A stretch of DNA of 64,000 nt from Romanomermis culicivorax (Eukaryota > Nematoda > Enoplea > Mermithida > Mermithidae), in assembly GCA_963922205.1 (NCBI GenBank), contig CAWUHX010000120.1, positions 248,001 through 312,000 of the forward strand. Reading direction: 5' to 3'. This document shows, in pieces, positions 1-10,764 of this stretch; position 1 is the first letter of the stretch; the number at the start of each line of letters is the position of its first letter. The notes beneath the pieces were generated by a model. The model was not told the DNA's origin, made no database searches, and was given only the letters and a program-made list of their open reading frames with translations. Position numbers and translations under genes: made by a program.

Positions 1-161
1 TGAACAACCAGTTTTCCCAATACGTGAAAAGAAAATTTGGAAAAAAGGTGAAAACTGTACCCAATGTGAACAGAATAGTGGCAAGCAAAGCTTGATTGCT
101 GAAAATTTAGCGACTGCATTCAAAAAGATCGGTATGGCCTGAAAAAAACATACAGTCCAAT

Positions 162-1385
162 GCACAAACAACGCCTACAAACTTCAAACACTTCAAACAC
201 AAACAATTTGTGGATTGTTTGAGCTTTGTTTGAGAAAGGTTTGAAGATGAAGAAATACTCTCAAACACTCCACAAACAGAGCACAAACATTTCTCAAACA
301 CTCACCAGGCATGGCTCAAACAATTCACAAACATTTCTCAAACACTGTTTGTCCGTTATAGTCTAGCCGAAAAACATATAAATGTCATCTGTGTGTCATA
401 AATCATGGGAACAGCTTATATTTACCAGTTTTCCACTAAACAAAGTATAGTTCATTCTGTACTTCTTTTATCTTATCAACGAAGAGTAATTTGTCTGGTT
501 GATAAGATAAAAGAAGTACAGTACGAATGCATAACTTTTTGAAAGAATTTACTGGCACAAGTTGATTTCAGGCATAACGTTTGTTGATACTGCAGAAAAG
601 TTTATTTGCACTATGCTCCATTCATTTCTAAATGATCTATGCAGTGCTCAGAATTTTGACAAATGCAACTTTACTAGAAATTAGTGAATCAACTTTAATG
701 ATCTTGGAATGATTGGAAAGAGTTATTATCAAGGGGTCAGTACCATGAAGGAAAAATTTATCAAATAGAGCCAACGAGCATTCCATAATTCTGGATGGTA
801 GTTGAACTGCGACCCTGCTGCATCGATGATTTCAAAATAAATAGTGTATAATTCAAGCATTCAGTTAAGTAAATTTTTCTATAAATTGTTGATCTGCAAA
901 ATTGTTAATTACACAATGAAACTTTCTTGCAAATTTTTCATTTCAAATCCTCGGATATCCAGGGCGTTTCACACGTAGGATAGATATACAACCTTCACAT
1001 AAAGCTACAGTAACCCACAATTGGGTTGCTCGACTTGCGTATATAACAATAATTTTCCAGTATGTAGATATTCTTCAATAAAGGAACACAGGCACAAAGT
1101 CGCATAACATTTGGCATAACAGGCTCACAGATTCACTAACTTTGTCAACTGCTGACACGGGCCACCAGCTGTTCTCCTTTTATTACTGCAACCACAAACA
1201 ATCCACAAACGATCCACAAACACTTCGAGGAAGGGTCACAAACCTTTTTCAAACACTTTTCAAAAGCGGGACAAACAAAATTGCTTCAAACACTGTTTGT
1301 GCTGTTTGAGAATTGTTTGAGCAAAGTTTGTCCAATTGTTTGAAAAGTGTTTGAATCTCAAACACAAACGGGGCATTGTTTGTGC
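162..1385. mobile_element. Foldback/MITE-like element with CAAACA-rich ends
   Basis: The ends are short inverted repeats: GCACAAACAACGCC at 162-175 and GGCATTGTTTGTGC at 1372-1385, which match when reverse-complemented apart from one base. Inside each end (about 162-355 and 1190-1385) the hexamer CAAACA or its complement recurs many times in both orientations. The centre has no such motif and no convincing gene. I could not identify a target-site duplication. The layout fits a non-autonomous DNA transposon with subterminal repeats; the superfamily is unknown and the outer boundaries are approximate. Confidence 0.4.
457..521. repeat. Perfect 24-bp inverted repeat (hairpin)
   Basis: Positions 457-480 and 498-521 are perfect reverse complements (24 of 24) separated by a 17-base loop (481-497). 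The arms are AT-rich. It lies inside the foldback element, so it may be a small nested element or a source of a small hairpin RNA. The sequence alone does not show expression. Confidence 0.75.
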
Positions 1386-1739
1386 CAGTACACATTTGCC
1401 GGCCCCAGTCCACCAATGGGGATATGTTCTGATAGCCTTAACTGAAATATATTATCATCAGGTTGAAAAAAACCTGGGTTTTTTCGCAAACACAACAATT
1501 GACCTAAAAAATAGTGAACCAAAATAATTCCATGATGATTCTATTATCAAATCGCCCTATTCCCATATGCCGTATTGTTGAGCTGTCAATGTCAAAATGG
1601 ACAAGTTTTTCATATCTTTCAAGTTGATGCATTCGTCTTGACTAGCTGCTGATTGGCATGTATATTGTTGAACATTACTAAACATATTCATAAATAATTT
1701 TACTTGGGTCTACAGCAATTGGGTGAAGACAATTGGCAT
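1386..1739. other. Unannotated AT-rich stretch
   Basis: No gene, tandem array or element boundary is visible here. Confidence 0.4.
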
Positions 1740-2310
1740 GCATGTTGTAGTGTGTTTCTGCCGATTTTTATCATTTTTGTCTAACCGCATATGAGGCCTG
1801 CAGGTAGCAAGTGGAGTGAGCAACGCAGACCATCAAAAGTCGTCTTACTGTAGCGCACGTCGGTACGCATGTGCTGGCTCTCTCTCAGCATATTCTTTTT
1901 ATTATTATTCATATATTTTTTGTTATTGAACGTGCCCTCCGCTGGCCACTTTATCTTCACTTGAAGTATCCCCGCACCCACGTCATCATTTTTGTTTTTC
2001 TCTCAGTGCGTGGAAGTGAAATTGTTTGTTTTTCTCGCCCATTGCGTTTGTAAGTAAGTAATCTTTTATTGCGTAAGTAAATTTGAAAGAAAGGATTTCC
2101 TTTCTTGCTTTTATTCAACTCGGGAGACAATTAAGGAAATATCTTTTCCTTAATTGGTGCGATAATTAGTGCTCGCATTTAAGTACGATTGATTTAGTTA
2201 ATCGGGTAAGTGTGGGCATGGGAAAAACGTACATTAAGGACGAACCCTGGGATCCCAATCCTCCCGTGACTTATCAGCACCCGACGCATCCACGAATACA
2301 ACACACAAGC
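1740..2310 (+). repeat. Dispersed repeat, copy A
   Basis: This ~570-bp sequence is homologous to 63110-63640 and 57290-57740 (both reverse orientation), and its first ~130 bp to 62554-62692. Conserved blocks are the start with GTGTTTC.GCCGATTT, the stretch around CTTACTGTAGCGCAC, the segment reading GGGAGACAATTAAGGAA, and a 3' part with an ATG at 2218 followed by a short reading frame starting MGKTYIKDEPWDPN. It is an interspersed repeat of unknown class. It may carry the 5' exon of a transposon gene; an LTR or captured-promoter origin is also possible. Confidence 0.6.
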
Positions 2311-3235
2311 GATCTGTTGCATTGAGTCAACCTTTGATTTGTCAAAATGGAACTTGGTTTAGATAAAGCAATATAATAAAGAGAATTGAAAAGGACCTAA
2401 TCAATCACTCACTAATTCACCTAATAAGGCCAGAACCTTAGGTAGAAATAGTTTGCAACAGTTAGGTCAATCCCAATTTCAACAAAATGATCAGCTGCTT
2501 TCGTTCCAAAGAACTGTAGATGATCTGATAACACTCTGAGCACAGGTAACTTCCAATCAATAGGCAAAACCGAGAAGTCAGGCCGAGAATTGAGTTGTAA
2601 ATGTAGACTTGCATGCACAGTGGCTCTCCAGAAATCCGTGGTCTAACCCATGTTCCCTCCCCTGTGAGATAAATCGATAATGTCCAGGCGGGGGATGTTG
2701 TATTTGAGTGCCAACTCCACAAATATAAAATCAATAATATAAAAATATATAATGGCCAGTCAGGCCACCGATTTCTTTCACAAAATAAAATAAACACAAT
2801 GACCAAAAACATAGACGCTTCGGCCTTTTAAGCACACAATGTCTATGCAAATTGGCGTCGACACAAAATGCGTCAACTTTGGCTATTTCTTCACAATCCT
2901 GAGATAGACTATCTCCATCCCCAACAGATTTGCAACTCGTCACATTTTGTAACAGCAAAGTGATGTAAAAAAAGAAGTGACGATTTTTCTAGGGGTTACA
3001 GTACACTGGTATTTTGTTTTTTCTTTATTTCACAACAAAATATTAAAAACAAAAATCCTTACTGTAGATTTCTTGTTCTTATTTACACGTTGATTTTGTA
3101 AAGTGATCCAGGTGCAGGATTTTAACTGATTTCTAGAGGACGTTTTTGGAATATTTTCGGGATAACAACAGTAAAAAAATCAGAGAAATTTTCAATATTG
3201 AGAAACACTGTGTGCTCCACCTTCCTAATACCTCG
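2311..3235. other. Unannotated stretch with a weak cysteine-rich frame
   Basis: No confident gene. On the minus strand about 2790-2958 a frame contains five regularly placed cysteines in a hydrophilic context, which could be a decayed or real exon of a secreted cysteine-rich protein, but it lacks a good splice acceptor. Confidence 0.3.
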
Positions 3236-3239
3236 ACTG

Positions 3240-6200
3240 ATATTCACTGTGATTCACTTGGATCAAGCAATGACGTCAGCAACCAGAGGCACAAAAATAC
3301 ATATTCTGTGCGTTGATCCTTAGCTTTCTGACGTCAATTTTTCGGTTTTGTATCCTGAACAACTACAGTGAGAATGTTTATGATTCACATATTTTTGAAG
3401 TGTACTTACTGATCAAATTCAAGAGTTTTTGATGTATCAAGATCAGTAATACAATACGAGATGAATTTTCAATATCAAGGGACCCTGCTTGGTCCTATCA
3501 ACCTTCATTATGATTTACATGAATCAAAAGATGACGTCAGCAATCGGAATTGCAGCGCTGGCCTGAGCTTGCTGACGTCAAACCTCCGATTTTTTGCAAG
3601 TAATTAGAGTAGAACTTTTGGAGGATTTAAAAGCATTTCAACTGTCGTTCTTGATCAAATTGATGTTTTTTAAATAAGGAAATTTCCGACCTTCTCAGAA
3701 GTTTATTTTATAAATTTTAAATATCGAGGAACGATGGGCTCCACCTTTAGCATTTATCGAGGAATATTCATGAATCGAGGGACCAGTTCAGAAGCAAAAG
3801 CTTCAAAAGTATGCATTCTGTGCACAAATTCTTCCGCTTGCAGACGTCAAAGTGTCGATTTTATTTTGTAAACAACTACAGTAAGAATTTTATAATTCTT
3901 TAAGTATTTTTTTCCTCAAAATTATGTTTTAAAAGAATTTTCAGTGTCATTTCTGAAGAAGATCAATAATAAAACTAAGGTTGATTTCTAATATCGAGAT
4001 ACCGTGTTTGCTGCATCTTCGCTAATCATGATTAGCATGTGTTAGCAGATGACGTCAGCAACAAGAGCTACACAAATTCATGTTCTGTGCATTGACCTCT
4101 GATCTCGCTGACATCAAAGATTTGATTTTGTTGTGTTAACAGCTACAGTAAGAATGCTCATGATTTCCGAATTGTTGAATCTTACTTTCTCATCAAATTC
4201 ATGTTTTGAGATGATCACTATTAAAATCTGAATGAATTTTCAATATCAAGATATCCTGTTTGCTTCATCATCATAATAATTCGATCAATATTCACATGAA
4301 TCAACATATGATGTCCGGAAATAGCATTACAAACGTAAGCATTTGGGCATGGATCATTGAGCTTTGTCACGTGCCGATCGATTTTGCCCAATGTCACGTG
4401 ATTCACATTATGCTCATACTTTATGTTTTTCACCACTTTTTGTTTTACAGTTACTTACTCTTATTTTTGCGTTTTGTTCCTTATATTTTACATGCATTCT
4501 TGTGTGCATTTTTGTGTGTTTCATTTCTGTTTCGTTTTGTGTTTTCATTTCTATTGTGTTTATTATTTTTTCCGTCGCACACGTAGACTACAGTATGTGA
4601 CCCGTTAGTTAGAATTTCCGCCAAGATAAGTTCTACAAGCTTATGGCCATAATTGGAGCATTACGTGCATGTTTTATCAGTAAAAACTAGCGACGTTTCG
4701 CAATGCGAAATGACTAGTTTGGAAATTCTCTCTAGATGACGCTCATATGTTTAGCATGGAGAGTGAAACTCGCCCCAATGCTTAACATATTGGAACTGGA
4801 AAATGTCTATGTGACCATAGGCATCTTCTGCAGCCATTTCTGCTGCAGAAGTTAGCTTGGGCGTTGATAGCACCGCCCAAGGCATACTGTAGGTCTGTGA
4901 GGCCCTTTAAAAGGGCCTGTTTCGTTAGTTTTGTACTCATTTTTGGGCCTAAATCGTCTTCTTTGCGTGTTAGCTTGCGTCTTGCGTCTGCTGACTATAT
5001 TTTGTATTAATATACATATATTGTGTCGGCCATCTATATTTTAAATAAATTTGCATACAACTTCGCATTCATCACTGCATTGGGTTGCTGTACCCCTGCA
5101 TAGAAGTTACCGATCGCCCTTTGGCTTAGCAATTGCCTGTTGCTCCATTCCTTGACCCCTTGTGTCGCCTGCCCACCCATCTACAGTACACCCCGCGCCG
5201 GACCCAAACCGGACTGCTGGCACCCCTGCTCCATCGTCCCAGGTTCGGTGAACTCTTGAACCCGTCGCCCAGTGCGGAGTCGTAATTGAGGGAAGGACTA
5301 GGTAAGTCTTCTCAGGGGATTGTTGTTGTTCAGGGTGTATTTGTGGGAACCCTCCCCTAAGTCGGTTTTCGCTCGAGAATCCCCTCAGTTAGAGTAGCCC
5401 TTGAACCCCTTGGGTTCGGGCCAAAAAGGGGATTTAGGTTTACAATCAGGTCCCCTAGAGTAGGCCATTCCACAAATGGCCTTGTCCTTCATTCTCATTG
5501 AATGGGACTAGGGATTGCCACCCCTGACCCGCCGGCATTGTCCATTACTCTACAGCAGAACCCAAGGACAGTACCGAGGTATCCTATAGGCCCTCCTATA
5601 GCCAGTACCAGCTGGGTTAGGTTCCCGAAATGAATATATAAAGTGAGTCCCCAACGGGGTCACAGCATGTCACTCACAGTGACATGGCCGTATTTTATCA
5701 ATACGGCATGGGTTTTTCCCATCAATGTGATTGGTCACCAAATTTACTTAATGTGACATGGCTCCTAATTCGTTTAATGTGACAGCTTGATGACGTCAAA
5801 GTGCAGATTTTTTTTGTAAACAGGTACAGTAAGACAATGCAAAGATTCGAAAATTTGACCTATACTTTCTGAAAAAATTCGTGTGTTTCCTGGGACAGTT
5901 ATCTTAGAAGATCAATACGATGGCTTTCCAGTATTAAGGGACCCTGTTTGCTTTGTCTGCATAATGCTTCGATTCACATGTCATTATGATTCACATGAAT
6001 CTACAGATGACGTCATTAAAAAAAGTTACAAAAGAACGCATTATGTGCATGGATCCTGACACTTGCTGACGCCAAAAGTTCGATTCGTTGTAAATAGCTA
6101 AGTATGATTGATGATAAATTTCAAATTTTTGAAGTGTACCTGCTGGTCGATTTGTTTTTTGGAAGGGAAATTTCGAAGTTTTTCAGATTCACTATGACTC

Positions 6201-7335
6201 CTGTGCATGAATAGATGACGTCAGCAGCCACAAGTCCGAAAATGTGCATTTTTTTGGATAGGACCTTCAGCTTGCTGACGTCAAAGTGAATATTCGTTTC
6301 GTGAAAAACTACAGTACGACCCCACTGTCAAATTCTGAACTGTATAAAATTCTGAAACAAATTCAGCTTTTCATAAGGACTTAAATAGATCAGCATATGA
6401 CGTCAGCAATCGAAATTAGAGAACGACAATTCTGCACCAAGTTTGAGCTTGTTCACTACAAATTGTCGATTTTATTCCGTGAACAACTACAGTAAGACTG
6501 CTGATAATTTTCAAATTTTTCAAGTCTGCTTTATCATCAAATTAAATTATGTTTTTAATGTCATTTTACAAGAAGATCAATAATAAAAATAAGGTGGATT
6601 TTCAATATTGAGAGACCCTGTTTGCTTCATGTTCATAATACTTTGATCAACTTGATATGGATCAACGTCAGCAATATGAGTTGCAAGACTATACAATCTA
6701 TGAATGGTTTTAGCTTGCTGACGTCAAAACTCCAATTTTTTGTAAACAATTACAGTAAGGCGTTTGAACGATTTTAAAAAATTTTAAACTGTTTTTTTTT
6801 CAAATCCACAGTTCCTGCCAGAGACCAGTGAAGGTTTTTAGTATCAAGGAACCCTGGTTGCTTCATCTCATGTTGTGTTGACCAATGGTCATCATCATTA
6901 TCACGGGTCGACAGATGACGTCAGCAATCAAATTTACAAAACTGCACATTTTGTGCGTGGATCGTCGAACTTGCTGACGTCAATTTGTAATTTTGTCCGG
7001 TAAAAAAGTACAGTAAGACTACTGTATGAATCAAAAATTTTTGAACTATACTTTCTGATCAAAATCTTGTTTTTAATAGAGGAAATTTTGGATTCCCAGA
7101 CGTGAAAAAAGATTTCCAAAATCAGGAAACCCTGTTTGCTTCACACCTCGTGTTGCCTTGATCAATATAATTCATGACGATTATCATGAATCAAAAGATG
7201 ACGTCAGCAACCCTAGGTTAGAAAACCGCACATTCTATGTATGGATTCTCTATCTTGCTGACGTCAAAGTGTCGAATTTTTTGCGAAAAACCACAGTAAG
7301 ACTACTTAAGTTTTGAACATTGGCCTCTTCGACCA
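3240..7335. repeat. ~260-bp tandem repeat with paired inverted TGACGTCAGCAA motifs
   Basis: Diverged units recur roughly every 260 bp. TGACGTCAGCAA or a close variant occurs near 3270, 3532, 4047, 6213, 6395, 6663, 6914 and 7195. Each is followed about 40-60 bp later by the inverse, CTTGCTGACGTCAAA (near 3573, 3836, 4101, 6063, 6271, 6714, 6969, 7254), then by a T-rich run and AACTACAGTAAGA. Most units also contain a segment like ATCAAGGGACCCTGTTTGCTTCAT. The array is interrupted by the solo LTR at 4365-5784, and the two flanks join in register when the LTR and one target duplication are removed. Confidence 0.8.
4365..5784 (+). mobile_element. Solo LTR of the large gag/env element family
   Basis: The LTR is 1420 bp, begins TGTCACGTGCCG and ends TTAATGTGACA. 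It is flanked by the 4-bp direct repeat GCTT at 4361-4364 and 5785-5788. It shares a series of blocks with the LTRs at 9267 and 18865: the TGTCACGTG end, ATAGGCATCTTCTGCA, a palindromic CCTTTAAAAGG core (about 4902-4920), AATAAATTTGCATA, and the splice-donor-like GACTAGGTAAGTCTTCTCAG. The overall sequence is diverged, so it is an older copy reduced to one LTR by recombination. It interrupts a 260-bp repeat unit at its TTGCTGACGTCA motif. Confidence 0.9.
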
Positions 7336-7630
7336 ATATTTGTAGAAAAAAATCAAAAAAATTTTACTACAGTAAACCTTGCTGACGTTACACAGTTATT
7401 GAATCGCCCATAAAAAATCGATAATCGACACTATCACTTTTTCGATTAATACTTCTAGAAAAATGTACGAAACTTCAATTACAGTACACGTTGCTGACGT
7501 CACACACTCATTAACTGGCTCATCAAAAATCGATAATGGACACATTCAATTCTTGGATCAACATTTATGGAAAGAAATTGTCACGTGTCGCACGGCCGTA
7601 CATCACCCCTTCGTAACTATCCCAACACTG

Positions 7631-7700
7631 GCTCGGTAGTTCAATCGGAAGAACGCGGCACTATAGTCACAGAGACCCGGGTTCGAATCCCGGTCGAGCA
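7631..7700 (+). pseudogene. tRNA-like sequence in the TRIM left LTR
   Basis: The 70-base unit has an acceptor-like stem (GCTCGGT with GTCGAGC), a D-arm with A-box TAGTTCAATCGG, and a T-arm with perfect B-box GGTTCGAATCC closed by a CCGGG/CCCGG stem. The anticodon arm does not form a normal 5-bp stem, so it is unlikely to be a functional tRNA. It could still serve as an internal RNA polymerase III promoter. No amino-acid identity can be assigned safely. Confidence 0.75.
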
Positions 7701-7762
7701 TTATTTTTCGAATAGTGTTTGGCGATGGTTAGGATGGCAATGTGTTTACCTATTACGTGTCA

Positions 7763-7780
7763 TGGCAAGGCTTGGATTGG
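7763..7780 (+). other. Primer-binding site of the TRIM
   Basis: TGGCAAGGCTTGG follows the left LTR without a gap, as expected for a site complementary to a tRNA 3' end in -CCA. It resembles the PBS of the large element (TGGCGAGGCTGG at 10747). Confidence 0.7.
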
Positions 7781-7838
7781 TCCCACATTGATGGGCCGCA
7801 GAACCTGCATCTTCAACGGACGAGGTCGTCCTTCTTTC

Positions 7839-7848
7839 AAGGGGGGAA
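7839..7848 (+). other. Polypurine tract of the TRIM
   Basis: AAGGGGGGAA abuts the right LTR. The preceding GGACGAGGTCGTCCTT matches the segment just before the 3' LTR of the large element (GGACGAGGACGCCCTT near 18834-18850). Confidence 0.75.
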
Positions 7849-7900
7849 TGTCACCTGTCGCACAGCCGTACATCACCCCTTCATACCAATCCCAACACTG

Positions 7901-7970
7901 GCTCGGTAGTTCAATCCGAAGAATGCTGCACTATAGTCACAGAGACTCGGGTTCGAATCCCGGTCGAGCA
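7901..7970 (+). pseudogene. tRNA-like sequence in the TRIM right LTR
   Basis: This is the second copy of the unit, 270 bp downstream of the first. The acceptor stem, T-arm and B-box GGTTCGAATCC are unchanged; the A-box has one change (TAGTTCAATCCG). The anticodon region shows a partial CTG/CAG stem. The B box has survived although the two LTRs differ by about 8%. Confidence 0.75.
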
Positions 7971-9770
7971 TTATTTTTCGAACAGTGTTTGGCGATGGTT
8001 ACAATGGCAACGCGTTTACCCATTACGTGTCAAAATCACAAAATATAAACTGGAGTACACCTTGCTGACGTCGCACAATTATCAACTCGCTCGTCAGAAA
8101 TTGATAATATACACATTCGCATCTTCGATCAACATCTATACAGAAAAAATTATTGAGAAATTTGAACTACAGTACACCTGGCGCAAGTCACACAATAATC
8201 AGCTCGCTCATCAAAAATCGATAATCAACACATTCGCATCTTCGATCAACATTTATACAGGAAAAATTACAAAATTTTATTTACAATAGACGTTGCTGAC
8301 GTCAGACAATTATTAACTCGCTCATTAAAAATCGATAATCGACACATTCACCTCTTCGATATCTTTCTAGAAAATAAAGCAAAACTTCAACTACGGTATA
8401 TCTTGCTGACATCACGCAATTATCAATGCACTGATCAAAAATCGATAATCGACACATTCGTCTTTTTCGATAGAAAAAACTACGCCATTTCAACTACAGT
8501 ACACCTTGCTGACATCATTCCATTATTAACTCGCTCATCAAAAATCGATAATCGACGCTTCTCTTCGATACAAAAACTACGGTATTTTGAGTACAGTACA
8601 CCTTGCTGACGTCACACAATCATAAACTCGCTCATCAAACATCGACAATCGACATATTTGCCTCTTCGGTCAACATTTGTAGAAAGAGCCATAGAATTTT
8701 AACTACATTACGCCCTGCTGACGTCACACAATAATTAACTTGCTCATCAAAAGTCGATAATCGACACATTCGCTTTTTCGATAGAAAAAACTACGAAATA
8801 ACAATTACAGTACACATTGCTGACGTCACACAATTATCAACTCGCTCATCAAAAGTATTTAATGGGCGTCTTCGGCTCTTCATCCAATATTTACGGAGAA
8901 AAACAGAATTTTGACAACAGTACATTCTTGCTGACGTCGCAAAATTGATAACTCGCTCATCAAAACTCGATAATCGACATATCTGGCTCTTCGATCAATA
9001 TTTCTGGAAAAACAAATTATAAACCCTGACTACAGTACACCTTGCTGACGTCACAAAATTTTCAACTTGCTCATCAAAAGTCGATAATCACCAAACTTGC
9101 CTTTTCGAACAAGATTTATTGATAAAACCACAAAATTCAAACTACAGTAGACCTTGATGACGTCACACAATTCTAAACTCGCTGATTAAAAGTCGATAAT
9201 CGACGGATAGGCTTCTTCGATCAGTATTTATGGAAAAATGACAAAACCCGAATAACAGCAAACCTTTGTCACGTGCCGCTCAATTCTCCAACATCACGTG
9301 ATTCCGATCATGCCGACATTTTGTTATTTTTCATGTTTTGTTTATTACCCGATCATGCTTTTGTTTATTTCATTTTTACACATGCATTTTACGTTCGTTT
9401 TTATATTTTTCATGCATTTCTATGTTTCGTTTTGTTGTATTTTTATTTCTTTACAAACGCGGGCTACAGTAGGCCCTTTAGCTAAAAACTTCCGCCAGTC
9501 GTGTTCCACGAGCACATGGCTATTTTTGGTGCGCTCACGCACCTCTTATCATCAAAAATTAGTGTCGTTTTTGTTACGCAAAAGGACTAGCTAAGAAGTT
9601 TTAGCTAAAGACGTTCATATGCTTAGCATAGGCACTGCAGCCGGCCTCAGTGCTAAACGCATGTGAATGAAAAAATGTCTATGTGCTCATAGGCATCTTC
9701 TGCATCGCGTCTAGCTGCAGAAGTTAGCTTGAGCGCCGAGAAACTCCGCCCAAGCTGCAGCTGTAGCCAA

Positions 9771-9792
9771 ACATGTCCTTAAAAGGACATGT
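9771..9792 (+). promoter_or_regulatory. Palindromic TATA-like core promoter of the LTR
   Basis: Arms 9771-9780 (ACATGTCCTT) and 9783-9792 (AAGGACATGT) are perfect complements around AA, so the TTAAAAG box sits at the centre of a hairpin. The solo LTRs at 4902-4920 and, inverted, near 53694-53718 keep the palindrome with different arm bases that still pair. Transcription would start about 30 bp downstream near the conserved CTCATT. Confidence 0.55.
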
Positions 9793-9918
9793 TTCTTTAG
9801 TTTTTCGCTCATTCTTGGGTTCACCAAGCTTTCGTCCAGTTGTCACTCCGCGTCCGCCGCCTCCTCGTCAAATTTGCATAATTTTATTATATACCTGTGC
9901 GTCCGCCGCCTTACTATC

Positions 9919-9924
9919 AATAAA
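9919..9924 (+). terminator. Polyadenylation signal in the LTR
   Basis: AATAAA within AATAAATTTGCATA, a block conserved in all LTR copies of this family. The equivalent in the 3' LTR is 19517-19522. Confidence 0.6.
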
Positions 9925-10200
9925 TTTGCATAAATTTACGCGTGTTCACTGCGTCCGCCGCCTAACGTCTACAGTACCCCGCTGCCCATCAGTGCCAGGT
10001 GTCCGACCGCCCCGGTTCGTGAATTAAATGTTGGAGTTTCGCCTCCCGCTCGCTCCCGCTCCCTCCCGCTCGCCGCCGCTCGCCGCCGCTCGCCGCCTAG
10101 GACGTTTGAGGATCGCATCCCCCGCTCCCAGTGCCAGAAGACCGAAAGCATCCAGGGACTTGCCGCCCGTTGCGTCGTAATCGCTTGAGAAACAGGACTA

Positions 10201-10207
10201 GGTGAGT
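10201..10207 (+). promoter_or_regulatory. Splice-donor-like site in the LTR
   Basis: GACTAG-GTGAGT in this LTR and GACTAG-GTAAGT in the solo LTR at 5300 keep a 5' splice-site consensus. Such a site could create a spliced RNA for the 3' envelope-like frame. Inferred from sequence only. Confidence 0.4.
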
Positions 10208-10746
10208 CTTCTCAGGGGATTATTGTTATTTGTGGGTTATTTGTTGGGAAATCCTTCCTAAGTCGGTTTCCCAAGGTTTCCACAGATAAGTAGGGCCTCC
10301 ACCTCTCAGGTTCGGGCTAAAAGGGGCTGTCTGGTTCATAATCGGGTCCCATAATTTAGGTCATTTTACGGGTGACCCTGTCCCCACTCTCACTGAGTAG
10401 GACTCGGGGATTGTCGCACCTAGCCTGGCAGCGTTGTCCATTACCCTACAGCAAGACCCCAAGGACAACCCAAGAGAACCAACTATAGACCTCTCTATAG
10501 CCACCAATTGCCAGGTTAGGCCCCAACGCCAACCAAGAGAAGCCTGGGGAAAATGCCAGTATCCATCAGGGGTCACAGCCTATTACTCACTGTAATAGGA
10601 TCAATCTGATATGGTTCACCATCAATGTGACGTCTAAAACACGGCATTACCTGATGAGATACCCAAACCTCCCCAGCTCTCCCAAGTCCACATGTCATAC
10701 ACATGACATGCCGTAAAATGTGACATGGGTGGTGCAATATGTGACA

Positions 10747-10764
10747 TGGCGAGGCTGGAAAATC
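10747..10764 (+). other. Primer-binding site of the gag/env element
   Basis: TGGCGAGGCTGG starts immediately after the LTR terminal CA. The cognate tRNA was not identified. Confidence 0.65.

Larger units (their letters stand above)
7579..8032 (+). mobile_element. Miniature LTR retrotransposon (TRIM) with tRNA-like LTRs
   Basis: Two 184-bp direct repeats (7579-7762 and 7849-8032) start TGTCAC, end CGTGTCA and differ at about 15 positions with no indels. They flank an 86-bp internal region that begins with a primer-binding-type TGGCAAGGCTTGG directly after the first LTR and ends with the purine tract AAGGGGGGAA directly before the second. The 4-bp target duplication is AAAT (7575-7578 and 8033-8036). 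Removing the element plus one AAAT restores a normal satellite monomer. It has no coding capacity, so it must be mobilised in trans. Each LTR contains a tRNA-like unit with an intact B box. The PBS and pre-PPT segments resemble those of the large element at 9267-20344. Confidence 0.88.
7340..9262 (+). repeat. ~110-bp satellite, left arm
   Basis: Tandem monomers carry, in order, CTACAGTACACC, TTGCTGACGTCACAC, an AATTATCAACTCGCTCATC block, ATCGATAATCGAC and CTCTTCGATCAATATTTAT. There are about 13 monomers once the 454-bp miniature retroelement at 7579-8032 is removed. The array continues across the large LTR element into 20349-25290. Confidence 0.9.
9267..10746 (+). repeat. 5' LTR of the gag/env element
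   Basis: 1480 bp, TGTCACGTGCCG to ATATGTGACA, with complementary 6-bp ends TGTCAC/GTGACA. A palindromic TTAAAA core lies at 9771-9792, a polyadenylation signal at 9919-9924 and a splice-donor-like site at 10202. The part after about 10020 is GC-rich with CCGCTCGCCG repeats. Confidence 0.95.

Noticed and set aside
4260..4608. Membrane-protein-like frames at the solo LTR start (and 9273-9485, 18871-19083)
   Set aside because: T-rich U3 sequence of the LTR; the same frame recurs in each LTR copy and has no coding context.
7631..7970. Functional tRNA gene pair
   Set aside because: The anticodon arm does not pair properly and both copies lie within LTRs; better described as a tRNA-derived promoter unit.
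7579..8032. Simple tandem SINE pair
   Set aside because: PBS directly after the first repeat, polypurine tract directly before the second and an AAAT target duplication fit a miniature LTR element instead.
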